Position numbers and translations under genes: made by a program
The notes under the pieces: generated by a model
The model's input: only the letters and a program-made list of their open reading frames with translations
Databases searched by the model: none
Told to the model about the DNA's origin: nothing
Shown here: positions 1 through 10,600 of the stretch, one piece after another
Position numbering within the stretch: position 1 is the first letter of the stretch
Layout: every line of letters begins with the position of its first letter
Source: Dermatophagoides farinae
Taxonomy: Eukaryota; Arthropoda; Arachnida; Sarcoptiformes; Pyroglyphidae
Reading direction: 5' to 3'
Length of the DNA stretch: 64,000 nucleotides
Assembly (NCBI RefSeq): GCF_024713945.1
Contig: NC_134677.1
Coordinates: 7,133,001 to 7,197,000, forward strand

Positions 1-1657
1 TCTTCTTCTGATTCATTTATATACACAACGGTATTCGATACACAAATCGTTTCGAATCAAATCGGTTGGGTGAGAACCCAAGATGCCAGACAAATAATGA
101 AAAAAAAATCCTACCACCAAGTTAATCGATAAAATCGGATCGAGTAGAGCAGGTTCATTTTTTCTATACGTACACCAGATACCAGAAAAAAAGGGTTACC
201 TAACACATACAGAAAACAGCGAAAGAGTGAGAGAGAGAACAGATTGAGGAAATCGGAATGAACAAAAAAAAATTCAATTTGATTGATTTGAATTTGGATT
301 CGGTTGTCGCCAAATAAGATGAAGCAACCAACAAAAAAAAAACTGAACCTGTTTTTTATAAACACAACATAAATACAGAACATGATGATGATGATGATGG
401 TTGGATTGTAGAAAAAAATGCCGAAAGGAAATTATTATCTCGACAGATGTAACCGGATAATGTGTCATACATTTGAACAATTATACAATTCATTAGAGGT
501 ATTGTGTGAAGAAAAAGTTTCGAATCCATTTGGTAGTTTGAATTTTTTTTTCTTCCAGTTTTTTTCCTGCTACCATATAATTGTGATTGGCAATTATGGT
601 TCCCCGTTTTTTTTTTTTTTTTTTTTGGTTTTGATATTATCAACGGTTACAATCAAACATTGAGCTACCAATCAGTTTATCAGGATTTTTGTATTTTTTT
701 TTTTTTAGAATTTTTATTTTCGTACTTTTATTTGGTTTGCTTTGTGAATTTTTGAAATGTCCGAGTTTTGTTTTTGCACCAAAAAAAAATTGTTTTGAAA
801 ATGTTTGGAAAAAATTATCACGAAAATTGATTAATTGATAAAGATTTTTGAAAAATTCATCATCTGAAAAAATGACAAATACCAGAAATGCCGAAAAAGT
901 AATAAACAAAAATGACAAAAGTAATTTCTATAGATTTATAAAAATTTTCTGAAAATGAAATGAATGAATATTTGTATGAATTATGCATAAAAGTTTGCTG
1001 ATAAATAAACAACAACAAATCAATTGTTATTTATGGATCGCTACATATATAACTTCCGGAATATAAGATATTAATTTTTTTGTTGTTTGAAAAATGATAA
1101 ACAACAACGCCACAGGTGTGTACTTAAATATAATTAGTTACCAAAGGATATATGGAAAAACAAAACAAACGGCAAAAAAAAACCAAAAAAACAAATGACA
1201 ATTTTATTCAAACATAATGTGAATGAATAAATGAAAATTTAAATACGCTATATAAGATGCAATGGACCGTCAACCTAATCATCTAACTTCAGCTATCAGT
1301 CCATTTCCTTGTTGGGGCTCTATTTTTAGAGTATAATCTGTTATTGATTGGACTACTACTGTTCTCTTTCTTCTTCCTCTCTTCTCATGATCATGATGAT
1401 GATGATGATGATTGAGACAAAACAAAAAAAAAGAGGAAGAACGCATAATTTGAAACAAAAAAGAAAAAAACTATGCTTAGCGTTAATTACACGATCAAAA
1501 TTATATAATCAAACAACAACAGTTATCATATAATAATATTAGAGCTACATAAATTGTTAGAATTAAAAAAAAAGAGTAAAATATTAACAGTATCTGGTCT
1601 GTTATAAATGGATTGATGATTGAATTTGTGTGGACAAAATTTTTCCTATGAACAAAG
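1..1657. other. non-coding A+T-rich stretch upstream of the first peptide gene
   Basis: I see no coding region here. Open frames are short and made of homopolymer and ATG/GAT repeat translations. Poly-T and poly-A runs are frequent (for example near 608-627). A TATA-like decamer GCTATATAAG at 1247-1256 on the plus strand is the only promoter-like signal; it is identical to one in front of the paralogous gene near 4.37 kb. Confidence 0.6.
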
Positions 1658-1665
1658 TATAAAAA
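1658..1665 (+). promoter_or_regulatory. candidate TATA box of secreted peptide gene A
   Basis: TATAAAAA lies about 210 bases before the ATG at 1874, so the 5' leader would be about 180 bases or would hold a small intron. A second candidate, GCTATATAAG at 1247-1256, is farther away but matches the paralog's TATA element exactly. I cannot decide between them. Confidence 0.35.
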
Positions 1666-1873
1666 CACCTTTCGAATGCTATACATTTTTATTATTCAAA
1701 CGAATTTAATTTATTTTGTTGATGAACATCAAAAATTGTTTTTTTTCACCGTTCCATAGTTGTTTTGGTGAAATAGTTTTTAAATCTGTTTTATTATTAA
1801 TTGTTTCAAACGAACAAAAAACAACGATAACTGTAACAACCAAAAATAACCTCAAAATAATAAAAAAAAAAAA

Positions 1874-2245
1874 ATGTTCAAATGTTGTAACAGAATGGCC
1901 ATTATTGGTTGTTGTATTGTAATGTACATCACTTTATCAATAATGATCATCACAATTACAGAAGCCGGTGACAAAAAAGGTGGCGATCTATTCATTATTG
2001 GTGGTAAATCCGGTTGTGGTCCAGCATTATTATATAAATCTAATGGTAAAAAAGGTGGCAAAAAAGGTGGTGGCGAAATGATCATCATAAATAATTGTGA
2101 AAGCCATAGCGAACCATCATATAGTTATGTACCATACCCAATTTATTCACATGGTGGTGGATATTCACATGGTGGTGGATATTCTCATGGCGGTGGTGGT
2201 GGTGGTGGTGGTGGTGGTGGTAGCTATTATCATCGACGCCGATGA
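1874..2245 (+). CDS. small secreted Gly/Lys/His-rich protein A (unrecognised family)
   Basis: Single open exon of 123 aa. I do not recognise the family. Residues about 8-31 form a hydrophobic signal peptide with likely cleavage after TEA. The mature part starts DKKGGD and holds two units of the form KKGG-D/E followed by a hydrophobic strand (LFIIGG, MIIINN). There are two cysteines (GCG and NNC), then a Tyr/Pro segment (YVPYPI), tandem YSHGGG repeats, a long glycine run coded by GGT repeats (about 2191-2221) and a basic end HRRR. The protein at 3906-4235 on the other strand has the same order of parts, so the two are paralogs. AATAAA signals follow the stop near 2270. A secreted structural, cuticular or defence peptide is possible, but function is unknown. 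Start chosen at the first ATG; the Met at codon 8 is an alternative. Confidence 0.72.
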   Translation: MFKCCNRMAIIGCCIVMYITLSIMIITITEAGDKKGGDLFIIGGKSGCGPALLYKSNGKKGGKKGGGEMIIINNCESHSEPSYSYVPYPIYSHGGGYSHGGGYSHGGGGGGGGGGGSYYHRRR

Positions 2246-2738
2246 TGATAGCCATAATAATGAAAAAAAAATAAATAAATCCTTAATTGGTACCAATCAA
2301 CATTACTTTATCATCATCATCATCATCAATATTTTAATCATAATCATCAAATAATCGTTGACGAAGAAAAAAATTCATCTTTAATGTGTTCTCGTTATTA
2401 TATATTTTGCCTCGTATATACACAACATAACAACAATATTTGATCATCATTCAAAATCATCGTTCATTCAGAAAAAAAAATATTTCTTCATAACATTTTC
2501 CAATCTTTTTTTTTGTTATTCATAAATTGATTACATTACCAACACAAACGGACACATATACACACCTATAAATTTTCAACATCATCATCATTTTATTATT
2601 GATAAACTTTTTTTTTGTTACATTTTTTTTTTGATTGAAATGAAAATTTTAATAATAATAATAATAATAATAAACACCCTTTGATATCATAAATTCAATA
2701 ATCATTTTGATCGATTACTGTGATGACGTTTTATTGCG

Positions 2739-2771
2739 GTGTGTGTGTGTGTGTAGCGTAATTTACTCAAT

Positions 2772-2806
<35 letters not shown>
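2739..2806. repeat. (GT)8 followed by (CA)16 microsatellite pair
   Basis: A 16-base GT run (2739-2754) is separated by 20 bases from a 32-base CA run (2775-2806). The two are complementary, so this is both a microsatellite and a possible hairpin or cruciform. Confidence 0.9.
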
Positions 2807-2807
<1 letters not shown>

Positions 2808-3899
2808 GTTAAATAACATTGATGAGAAAAGAAAAAAAAATTGCCCGATCCATTTGGAATGACAACAGATGCGCAAAGACCAATCGATTCACGTTGTCTT
2901 TCATTCATTGTTGCAGATATGGCCAAACCATCATCATCAGCATAAGCATCGTGTATACAAAGACAAGACCTGATTCGAAATAACAAAAAAAAAGAAGATG
3001 AGATCGATCAAATCGTCTTCGAGTTGACGAGGTCGACACATATGGTCATACAAACATACATACACATAAAATCAAATGAAAAGGTTACATGCAGGAAAAA
3101 TTTTTTCAGTTAATGTTGGATGCCAGGCCCATTTTGTACCAAACGAAAAAAAAACAATCGATCTTTGTCGCAACGGATGACATAGTACGTATATGATCAA
3201 AGGGTTCTTTTTTTTCTCTAAAATTTCTCGTTTCAATGTCATTCAATCGTCACTGGCATCATCATCTACTACTGTTGCAATTATTGATCAACTTTGACAC
3301 TAATTTACTTCGCACAAGTTGTCACATTGAATTTTAATAACAACAACAAAAAAAAACGGAACACACACATGCATAACAACAGAAAAAACCTCCGAAACTA
3401 TAGTCGACATTGATGGACGAGATGAGCATGATTATTATTATTATGATGATGATGATGTACGGATCTTTGAACGCCACCGAATAGATCATCATTAAAACAT
3501 GGATTTTGAATACGAATAAAAGAAAATTTTATTTTTTGTCATTATAACAAACATATAACAAAGCAACTCAAAGGAATAAAAGGATGAATAGATGAACGGG
3601 ATGTGAATCTGTCATTTTATTCATCCAAAAAAAAAAAAAAAAAAAATCTAAACTCGTTCAATTTGAAATGACAAACTTTTACTTTCAATAAAAAATGTGA
3701 AAAAAAATAAATCCCAGTGAGATAAAGAAATTTTGATTACAGATTTAAAAATATAACAACAACAAAGAAAAAAATGATCAAATATATTTAGATTAAGAGA
3801 GAGAGATAGAGAGGATATGTTTGCGTTGATCGATTTGATTATTGATGATTGGCTGCAATTAGTTGTATCCGTATTTTGACCCATCAAATCATATTTTTT

Positions 3900-3905
3900 T
3901 TTATT
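3900..3905 (-). terminator. polyadenylation signal abutting the stop codon of peptide gene B
   Basis: On the minus strand the stop codon TAG (3906-3908) is followed directly by AATAAA. If used, the 3' UTR would be only about 15-30 bases. Confidence 0.45.
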
Positions 3906-4235
3906 CTACAATTTACCCAAAATTGATCGCCGTTTACGTCTATAAACACCAGGATCAGCATGTCCACCACCATATCCACCTCCAATACCATAAGGTACCG
4001 GAATATAATGTGTATCTTCATGTTTACAATCACCACCTATGATCAATATATCGCCTTTTTTTCGATGACCAGTTTTGAGAAAAATATGTCCACAACCATG
4101 GCCACCATGGCCACCTTTAAGAATCAATATATCACCACCTTTACGGCTTGCATCAACGATGGTTAACATGTTGAAAAATGTTGAAAAGCCAAAACACAAC
4201 ACTAATAATATTATAATCTGTCTCATCATAATCAT
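3906..4235 (-). CDS. small secreted Gly/Lys/His-rich protein B, paralog of A
   Basis: A 109 aa open frame counted from the first in-frame ATG at 4235; the frame extends upstream to a GTG but has no earlier ATG. Signal peptide is MRQIIILLVLCFGF onward with cleavage near VDA. The mature protein begins SRKGGD and repeats the unit RKGGDILILKGG / RKKGDILIIGGD. It has a HGGHGCGH stretch, two cysteines at the same relative places as in protein A (GCG and GDC), a YIPVPYGIGGGYGGG segment matching YVPYPI plus glycine repeats of A, and a strongly basic end (RRKRR) that resembles a proprotein convertase site. Family unknown to me. The pair is convergent, about 1.7 kb apart. Confidence 0.72.
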   Translation of the reverse strand: MIMMRQIIILLVLCFGFSTFFNMLTIVDASRKGGDILILKGGHGGHGCGHIFLKTGHRKKGDILIIGGDCKHEDTHYIPVPYGIGGGYGGGHADPGVYRRKRRSILGKL

Positions 4236-4365
4236 AATGTTGATGATGATGATGGTAGTTTCACAATAATGGAATTTCAAACACCAAATTATAAAATCTA
4301 CACCGTTCACATTAATTTCGTTGTGTTATCTAAAATGAATCAATCACAACAAATGTGCACCATAA

Positions 4366-4375
4366 CTTATATAGC
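4366..4375 (-). promoter_or_regulatory. TATA box of peptide gene B
   Basis: GCTATATAAG on the minus strand, about 130 bases before the ATG at 4235. The presumed leader holds an ATG directly followed by TGA, a minimal start-stop upstream frame (about 4307-4312). Position and sequence fit a core promoter; the start site was not seen directly. Confidence 0.5.
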
Positions 4376-5147
4376 TTCAAAACAAAACGAAAATAACATT
4401 CCATGCTCTGAGAGAATTCAAAACATTCGATAAATGTCTGTTATCGTCAATATGATTATTGTTCGAATTCGAATTTCTTCAAATCAAAAAAAAAAAAAAA
4501 AAGTTATCAAAGAGAAAATCAATAAAATTAACAATGAATATTTTTTTCCAATCACTCAATTCATGCTTGACGAAGTTTTTTTCGTATTTGATCATTTTGG
4601 ATCATCGATTGTCAAAAAATGTCCTCGTACCAAATGGCGCCTATTCTTTATTAAATTTGAAATCGAATAAAGTCATCACCATCATCATCATCATCAACAA
4701 CAACAACATCGACATTGTGAAATGAATTTGATTATTTCCTGGATCAAAAGACAAAAAATCAAAAAAATTTTTTTTATTTTTTTTCGAAAACGATTTTGGA
4801 TCGATCGAAATGTTTGAAAATTGTTTGTCACACGTGTACCACCACAACCAGGATATGAATCATTGAATATTGTTTTTTAATTTCTTGTTTTACTTTAATA
4901 AAATATTAATATAATGCATAGATAATGTTCATGGTTGAAAGTGCACAAATGATATTACGTAATTGATTTTGATGTTTTTCAGTTGTCAAATAAGAAAAAG
5001 AAAACTATTTATTTTCCCATTGAGAACCCTGTAATTTGTTGCTACTGGTATGTTGTCGTTGTCAGAGTTTGTTTGTCGTTTGATCTCTAAAAAAAAGACA
5101 AAATGTTTCGTCGAAAAAAAGAGGAAGATATGGTTGATATAACCATT
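4376..5147. other. intergenic, low-complexity
   Basis: Between the promoter of peptide gene B and the stop of the ANKMY2-like gene I see only A+T-rich DNA with a poly-A run near 4487-4502 and ATC repeats near 4675-4695. No coding exon supported. Confidence 0.5.
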
Positions 5148-6449
5148 TCATTGTTCTATTGGCTGACAATTTTCCTGATCCTCGTCGCTATTTTGTTTTT
5201 TCACTTCACGATCATCATCATCATCATTATCTTTGTTGCATTTTTCATCAACTTCACAGCTATTTGGCTCAATCAAATCTGGCTTATCATCGTCAACTGT
5301 TAATAGCTGTGATTCAACTGGTTCTTGGCATACTCGTTTATGAACTGGCCAATGTAATCGCTGACAACGTTCATCGCAATATGTAGCTCGTTTACATTTT
5401 GAACATCGTTTGTTTGGATCAAATTCAGAACATGTGAAACAGGTATCGTTTTCTTCGATACCGATTGATTTGCCTAATATGGTCTGACTTAGAATAGATA
5501 ATGCGCTTGGTTCTTCACCAATTTCAATTGTAGACAATGTACGGACTAGTTGTTGAAACAATGCGTTCTCCTGATATGTATATGAACGAATGGCTTGTCG
5601 TAACAGTCGTTCCATATTTTCTGGAAAATTTTTAGCATTTGGTTTGAGCCAAAATTTTATGATATTATGAAATACTTTGCGAATTTCTTTCGAATCAAGT
5701 TCATTTTCTGTTGATGATTTTGCTTTTTGTAAGGCATTATTCAATAGATTGAATAGAAAATTCATATAATGAACTTTTAGGGATAACATTTCGTTCGGTT
5801 CGTTTGATCGAAACAATTTCTCATATATATGATCCATTACAATGTTGATCTTTTTCACTTCTTCAAATAAAGACAGATTCGATTCATAAAAATAGGCGAT
5901 TCGCACAGGATTCACAGCAACCAAACAAACTAACGAATGCATTGTTGATATGAATCGTATTGGGAGTCTAGGCTCTTTTTCTTGGCCATTGATTCTACTG
6001 TAATATTCGATATATTCACGAGGAATAAAATTATTTATAACCGATACTGATTGATGCTGACCAACAAATGCAGCCATTTGTGATGCATTACGACCAACAG
6101 TATTTTTCTGTTCGGTATCTGCTCCATTTTCAAGTAACAAATTAATAACTGCTTTATGACCACCAAGTGCAGCAAACATCAAAGACGTATATCGATGTTC
6201 ATGATCATTTTGATTAACATCGGCACCACGTTCAATCAGATATTTGGCAATCTCTAGATTGCCTCTATAGCAGGCATGCTGTAATGGACTCATACCATTC
6301 TCATCTTTACAATTGATGTTGATTGTTGATTCACCACGACTTATAAAATTAACCACTTTATCCAATGAATTTGAAGAAACAGCTTGAATTAATTGTGATT
6401 CATTTTCGGACAATGATGATGGCAATGGTGATGAGGACATTTTCGCCAT
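5148..6449 (-). CDS. ANKMY2: ankyrin repeat and MYND zinc finger protein (ANKMY2-like)
   Basis: Intronless 433 aa frame, close to the usual ~440 aa of ANKMY2. The N-terminal third carries ankyrin repeats (motifs GMSPLQHACYRGN, RYTSLMFAALGGHKAVINLL, GRNASQMAAFVGQH). Residues about 335-372 form a MYND zinc finger with CFTC, CSKC, YCDERCQ and HWPVHKRVC, so all eight ligands are present. The last 50 residues are acidic and Asp/Glu/Asn rich. In vertebrates ANKMY2 acts at the base of cilia with FKBP38 and adenylyl cyclases in Hedgehog signalling; whether that holds here is inference. ATG at 6449 is followed by MSSS after three codons; either Met could start. Confidence 0.85.
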   Translation of the reverse strand: MAKMSSSPLPSSLSENESQLIQAVSSNSLDKVVNFISRGESTININCKDENGMSPLQHACYRGNLEIAKYLIERGADVNQNDHEHRYTSLMFAALGGHKAVINLLLENGADTEQKNTVGRNASQMAAFVGQHQSVSVINNFIPREYIEYYSRINGQEKEPRLPIRFISTMHSLVCLVAVNPVRIAYFYESNLSLFEEVKKINIVMDHIYEKLFRSNEPNEMLSLKVHYMNFLFNLLNNALQKAKSSTENELDSKEIRKVFHNIIKFWLKPNAKNFPENMERLLRQAIRSYTYQENALFQQLVRTLSTIEIGEEPSALSILSQTILGKSIGIEENDTCFTCSEFDPNKRCSKCKRATYCDERCQRLHWPVHKRVCQEPVESQLLTVDDDKPDLIEPNSCEVDEKCNKDNDDDDDREVKKQNSDEDQENCQPIEQ

Positions 6450-7641
6450 TATTTGTTAATATCGAATAAACGATGATGATAATAATTCAATAACCAGTAT
6501 ATTGAATCTAAAACTAAAAATTAATTTTAGCTAAAAATGATCAATCCATATCAATGTTGTCAATATTATCGAGTTGTCAAGAGTTTATTTTCAGCTGAGG
6601 GACAACAAAATATTGACGCACAAGCGCAGATCAAACATTCAAAGATTTGTGCTTGTATGCATGTATGATGATGATGATCATCATCATTCAGAAATTAATT
6701 GGAAAAAACAATCGCCTGTAAACTGATGATCCATGATCGTTAAAAAAAACCAATTTAGGTTGGAAAAAAAGGCCTTTGAAAACAAAACATAAAATAGAAA
6801 ACAAAACAAAAAAGTTGGAAGTTCATAAGGAAGATATTTTTATTGATTGAATTTAGTTCTTCATACACAACATAATCCAAGATCGAACAATAAATTAATT
6901 AGTCCATTGATAATTTCCGATTAAACAAGTCTATATTTTTTTTGTTGTAATAATAAAAAATAATATATACTATATATATACAAAAATACAATATACTTTT
7001 CCATTTGATGAAATAAACAATCGATTAATTAATTTTGAAGCAAAATCATTTTCACCATTTTAAATGCGCAGATATAAACGATGCCACCACAACGAAAAAA
7101 AAACAAACAAAAACGAAGCGTTGAATTGAATCAATTATTAATTAAAATATTGTAATTGTAATCAATAATAATAATAATGACAAAATAAAATAAAAAAAAT
7201 CATTGATTCGATCGATATTCAAAATATTGTTGCTAAGGAATTATTTTTCAAAGTAATAAAAAGAAAAAAAATCCATATGAAATAAACATATCGCGTATAC
7301 ACAATTTTAGAGAAAAAAAATGAAAAATAATGTCCTGTGTGAAAAATTTTAGTTTAAAATTTCAAAATGCAAAATAATTAGCAAAAAAAAAATAAGGACA
7401 TATTTTGCATCGTTGAAATGAATTTATGAACAAATGTATAACCAGTGAATATATATCGACAAAAATTTCCATTCGATTTCCAGATGATTATGATTGTTGA
7501 ATATTTACAAAAAAAAACGAACCAAAAAAAAAAATTTTCAAATAATAAACTTGATGCAATATTCATAAATCGAGATCGATGATATTTTCATTTTTGTTCA
7601 GTTATATTTAGCAATTTGATTGTTGTACTTTGATGTAGTGT
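6450..7641. other. intergenic between ANKMY2 and CNOT1
   Basis: A 1.2 kb stretch between two genes on the same strand, so it should contain the ANKMY2 promoter and CNOT1 3' UTR. It is A+T rich with ATG/ATC runs near 6666-6690. No coding exon supported. Confidence 0.5.
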
Positions 7642-10600
7642 TTATGTTGATCGTGAAAAATATTTTTCAATCTCCGGAACACATTTGATGAAATTATGTT
7701 CCAATAATTTGTAATTAGGATTACGAAATAATTCATTAATCAAATATTCGATTCCCCATGGATGTGGTCGTTGAGTGATGTAACGTTCAAGTAATACTCG
7801 AACAATTTGTTCACGAATATGTTCATTATTTTCTTTGAACAATGTTAAAAGTAGACATATAAATAAAAGAGTTTCATTGTTGGGATAACGTAGATGATCA
7901 ACCATCGAATTGATTAGTATATATCGACCTTTTTATAGAAGCAAATGTGAGAAGAATTTCAATAAATTAAAAATTTAATTATTACCTTGAGAATCAAAGT
8001 TCATCAACAAGTGTTGGAAAATTTCGAGATGAACCGAATTATGAATTGAATTAATAGTCACTGATTTGTTGGTCTGAATGGCCGATATGCCAATATATAG
8101 CGTTAAAGCATTAATCAGTGTAGTGAAACTGGATTGCTTCTCGGCATTCAATAGATTTGCGCTTAAAGCCTGAGCTAAATCAGTGAGAAAATTGCTGGGA
8201 GTACGATGAAGCAGATAGCTTTCCAATTCTTTTTGAAAATATTGTAACTGATCGCACAGAATAGTGCTTGAAATTCGAACAGGTGGTATAATTTCATAAA
8301 GATTGTCCACTTTGAGATTTGAAACATCAGGTATATTGATTGGATTAGCACTCAGAATAATGTTTCTAAGTTGCACAGCTCGAATAGGAATGATGTCACA
8401 CAAATTATAACAATATTCACATAAAAATTCAGGAAAATCATGAAACAAAATTAGAAACAATTTCAATGTACCCTGAATAATAATGAAAAAAAAAAAATTA
8501 ATTTAACAATTTTTGAATAAAAAAAATGTTTACCTTGTAAAGTTCCATGTTTGTATTTACTATGAATGAATCCATATTCTGCAAGATTGGCTTCAAGAAA
8601 AGTAAGAGGTCAGTCAATAGAGCACAATAGATGGGCCATGTTTTGTGATTAATTTGATGACTGTTATCTAAACACTTTCCCATGAAAATTCGATGTGAAA
8701 TAAAATCTAGCCATGCAAACGTAAATGATGGCATTTTTGATGGACACATTTGATGCAAAAAATTACAATAATTTCGAACCAGGTGAAACTTGAAAACTTC
8801 GAATAGATTGTCATTACTGACAATTAATTCCTGAAAGCCAAAATTCAATGGCGAATAGAAAAATTCGATAAAAATCGATAGCATTATTCGGTAGTATGTC
8901 AATGAAAAAAAATCTTTATGATGAATTTCCTGATCACGGTAAGCTGTGTTTGTCAATATGGTCAAGATACGGATTAGAAATTGAAATTTTTGATCCAAAT
9001 TTCCTTGGTTGCCACTTTGTTTTATGAACAATATGACCAATACAGAATACGAATCAATCAATTCATAGCATTTAAGATGGATATTATTCAATGGAAATGT
9101 TGGATGTTGCACAGCGTATGAAATAATTTGATAGCATCGTTCGACACAGAATTCGAGAAAAAATTTAAAAAAATTTGCAATCGATTCATCGTTTTTGAGA
9201 ATGCCCTATACAACAAGAAAAAAAAGATATTTATTTCATATTCAAGTCAAAGAATAAAATCTGTTTTACCTGTGCATTCATATTCTTCACAACAACAGGG
9301 AAAGAATTGTTAATATCTTTAGAATTGTAATATCGTATCCAATCCTTTACGATTGTTTCGAGAGCTGAACCATCCATCATTTCATTATTCGATTGATTAG
9401 GTATATTGATTCGTGCCAATGAAAGAATATGTTTTAGTTCTATGATTAACTGAGTATTGGTAGGACTCTGTTGATTCATTTTCATTGCGACGATTCGTTG
9501 TAATAAATCCAATGTTGTAGGAAAATGATTTGCACTAATGTTGCCTAGATAATATTTGAGGAAATTCAAAATCATCGGAAAACTGGTGGAACCATTTTCT
9601 AGTATCTGATAGAATTCATTGTCGAGAAAATTGAGGTTGATCAATTCTTGACGATTAAGAATGTCAAAAAGATCATCCGGAAACGTGGTATTCATTGCTA
9701 CCCAATGTTCAAGAACAGAACGGGTTACATTCAATGTTGTGAAACGAAGATTATAAGCTCGTTGATCGGCAAGAGCTTTCAAAAGTATGAGGTAAAAATC
9801 CCGTGCACGGGATATGACAGCCAAATCGGTGACACCAGTTTCAGCATTCAACAACAATTCTCTGAGACCATTAATGACATTCTTGATCAAACTGACAGCC
9901 GTTGCTTGATCACGAGGATTTTGCTTGCAAACTTTCAGAATTTCCAATACCTGATGCATTGCTTCTGTTGTGTAATGGACATATTCAAATTCTTGAATCA
10001 ATTCACTCAGATGTTTGATTAATTTATCATAAATAACAACAAAAGCATCTACATGAACTTGATTTCCCTGAACGTTCATGGCATTATGTTCATTATGGAA
10101 CCAACGGATAGTTGTGTGAGGAGGCGGACAAAACGTTGACACTCGGATAATTGGCAGTTTTAGCTGGTGTGTTATCCATTGGCGTATAGAATGATGATTG
10201 ATTTGTACTAAAACCGGCAATATTTCGTCCCATTTCTTCATAAATTTGCAATTGTTTTAGACTTATGGATGAACTTTTCTTATTACCATCTGCTGTGATT
10301 TTCTGTCGTGCTTCAAAATCTGGTTTCATTCGTTTATCTAATTCTTCGATGGCTCGTTCGATGCATGTTTTCTGAACAAAACACACGCACAATTCCAAAT
10401 TATCGTTTATCAGTCTTTGAATGGTCGAATCAATCAATTCTTTAGTCACGTTCATCATTGGTTTAGCCTGAAAATAGGTAAGCAATGACATTTGTATTCG
10501 ATTAAGCAACGGTTCTTGAGTGTTGATCAATGAATATCCTGCAACTAGTGAACGCATCATTTTATGGGCTGCATTACGCATTAACTCAGCATTAGATTCA

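Larger units (their letters stand above)
2246..3905. other. intergenic stretch between the two convergent peptide genes
   Basis: No coding exon seen. It contains ATC/GAT trinucleotide runs, an AAT run near 2650-2675, the GT/CA pair described separately, and a poly-A run near 3628-3646. Confidence 0.55.

Noticed and set aside
10068-10101. A 34-base intron in CNOT1 (GTTCCA..TTCAG)
   Set aside because: It fixes the frame but is far below the shortest other introns here (about 47-57 bases); kept only as one option in the CNOT1 finding.
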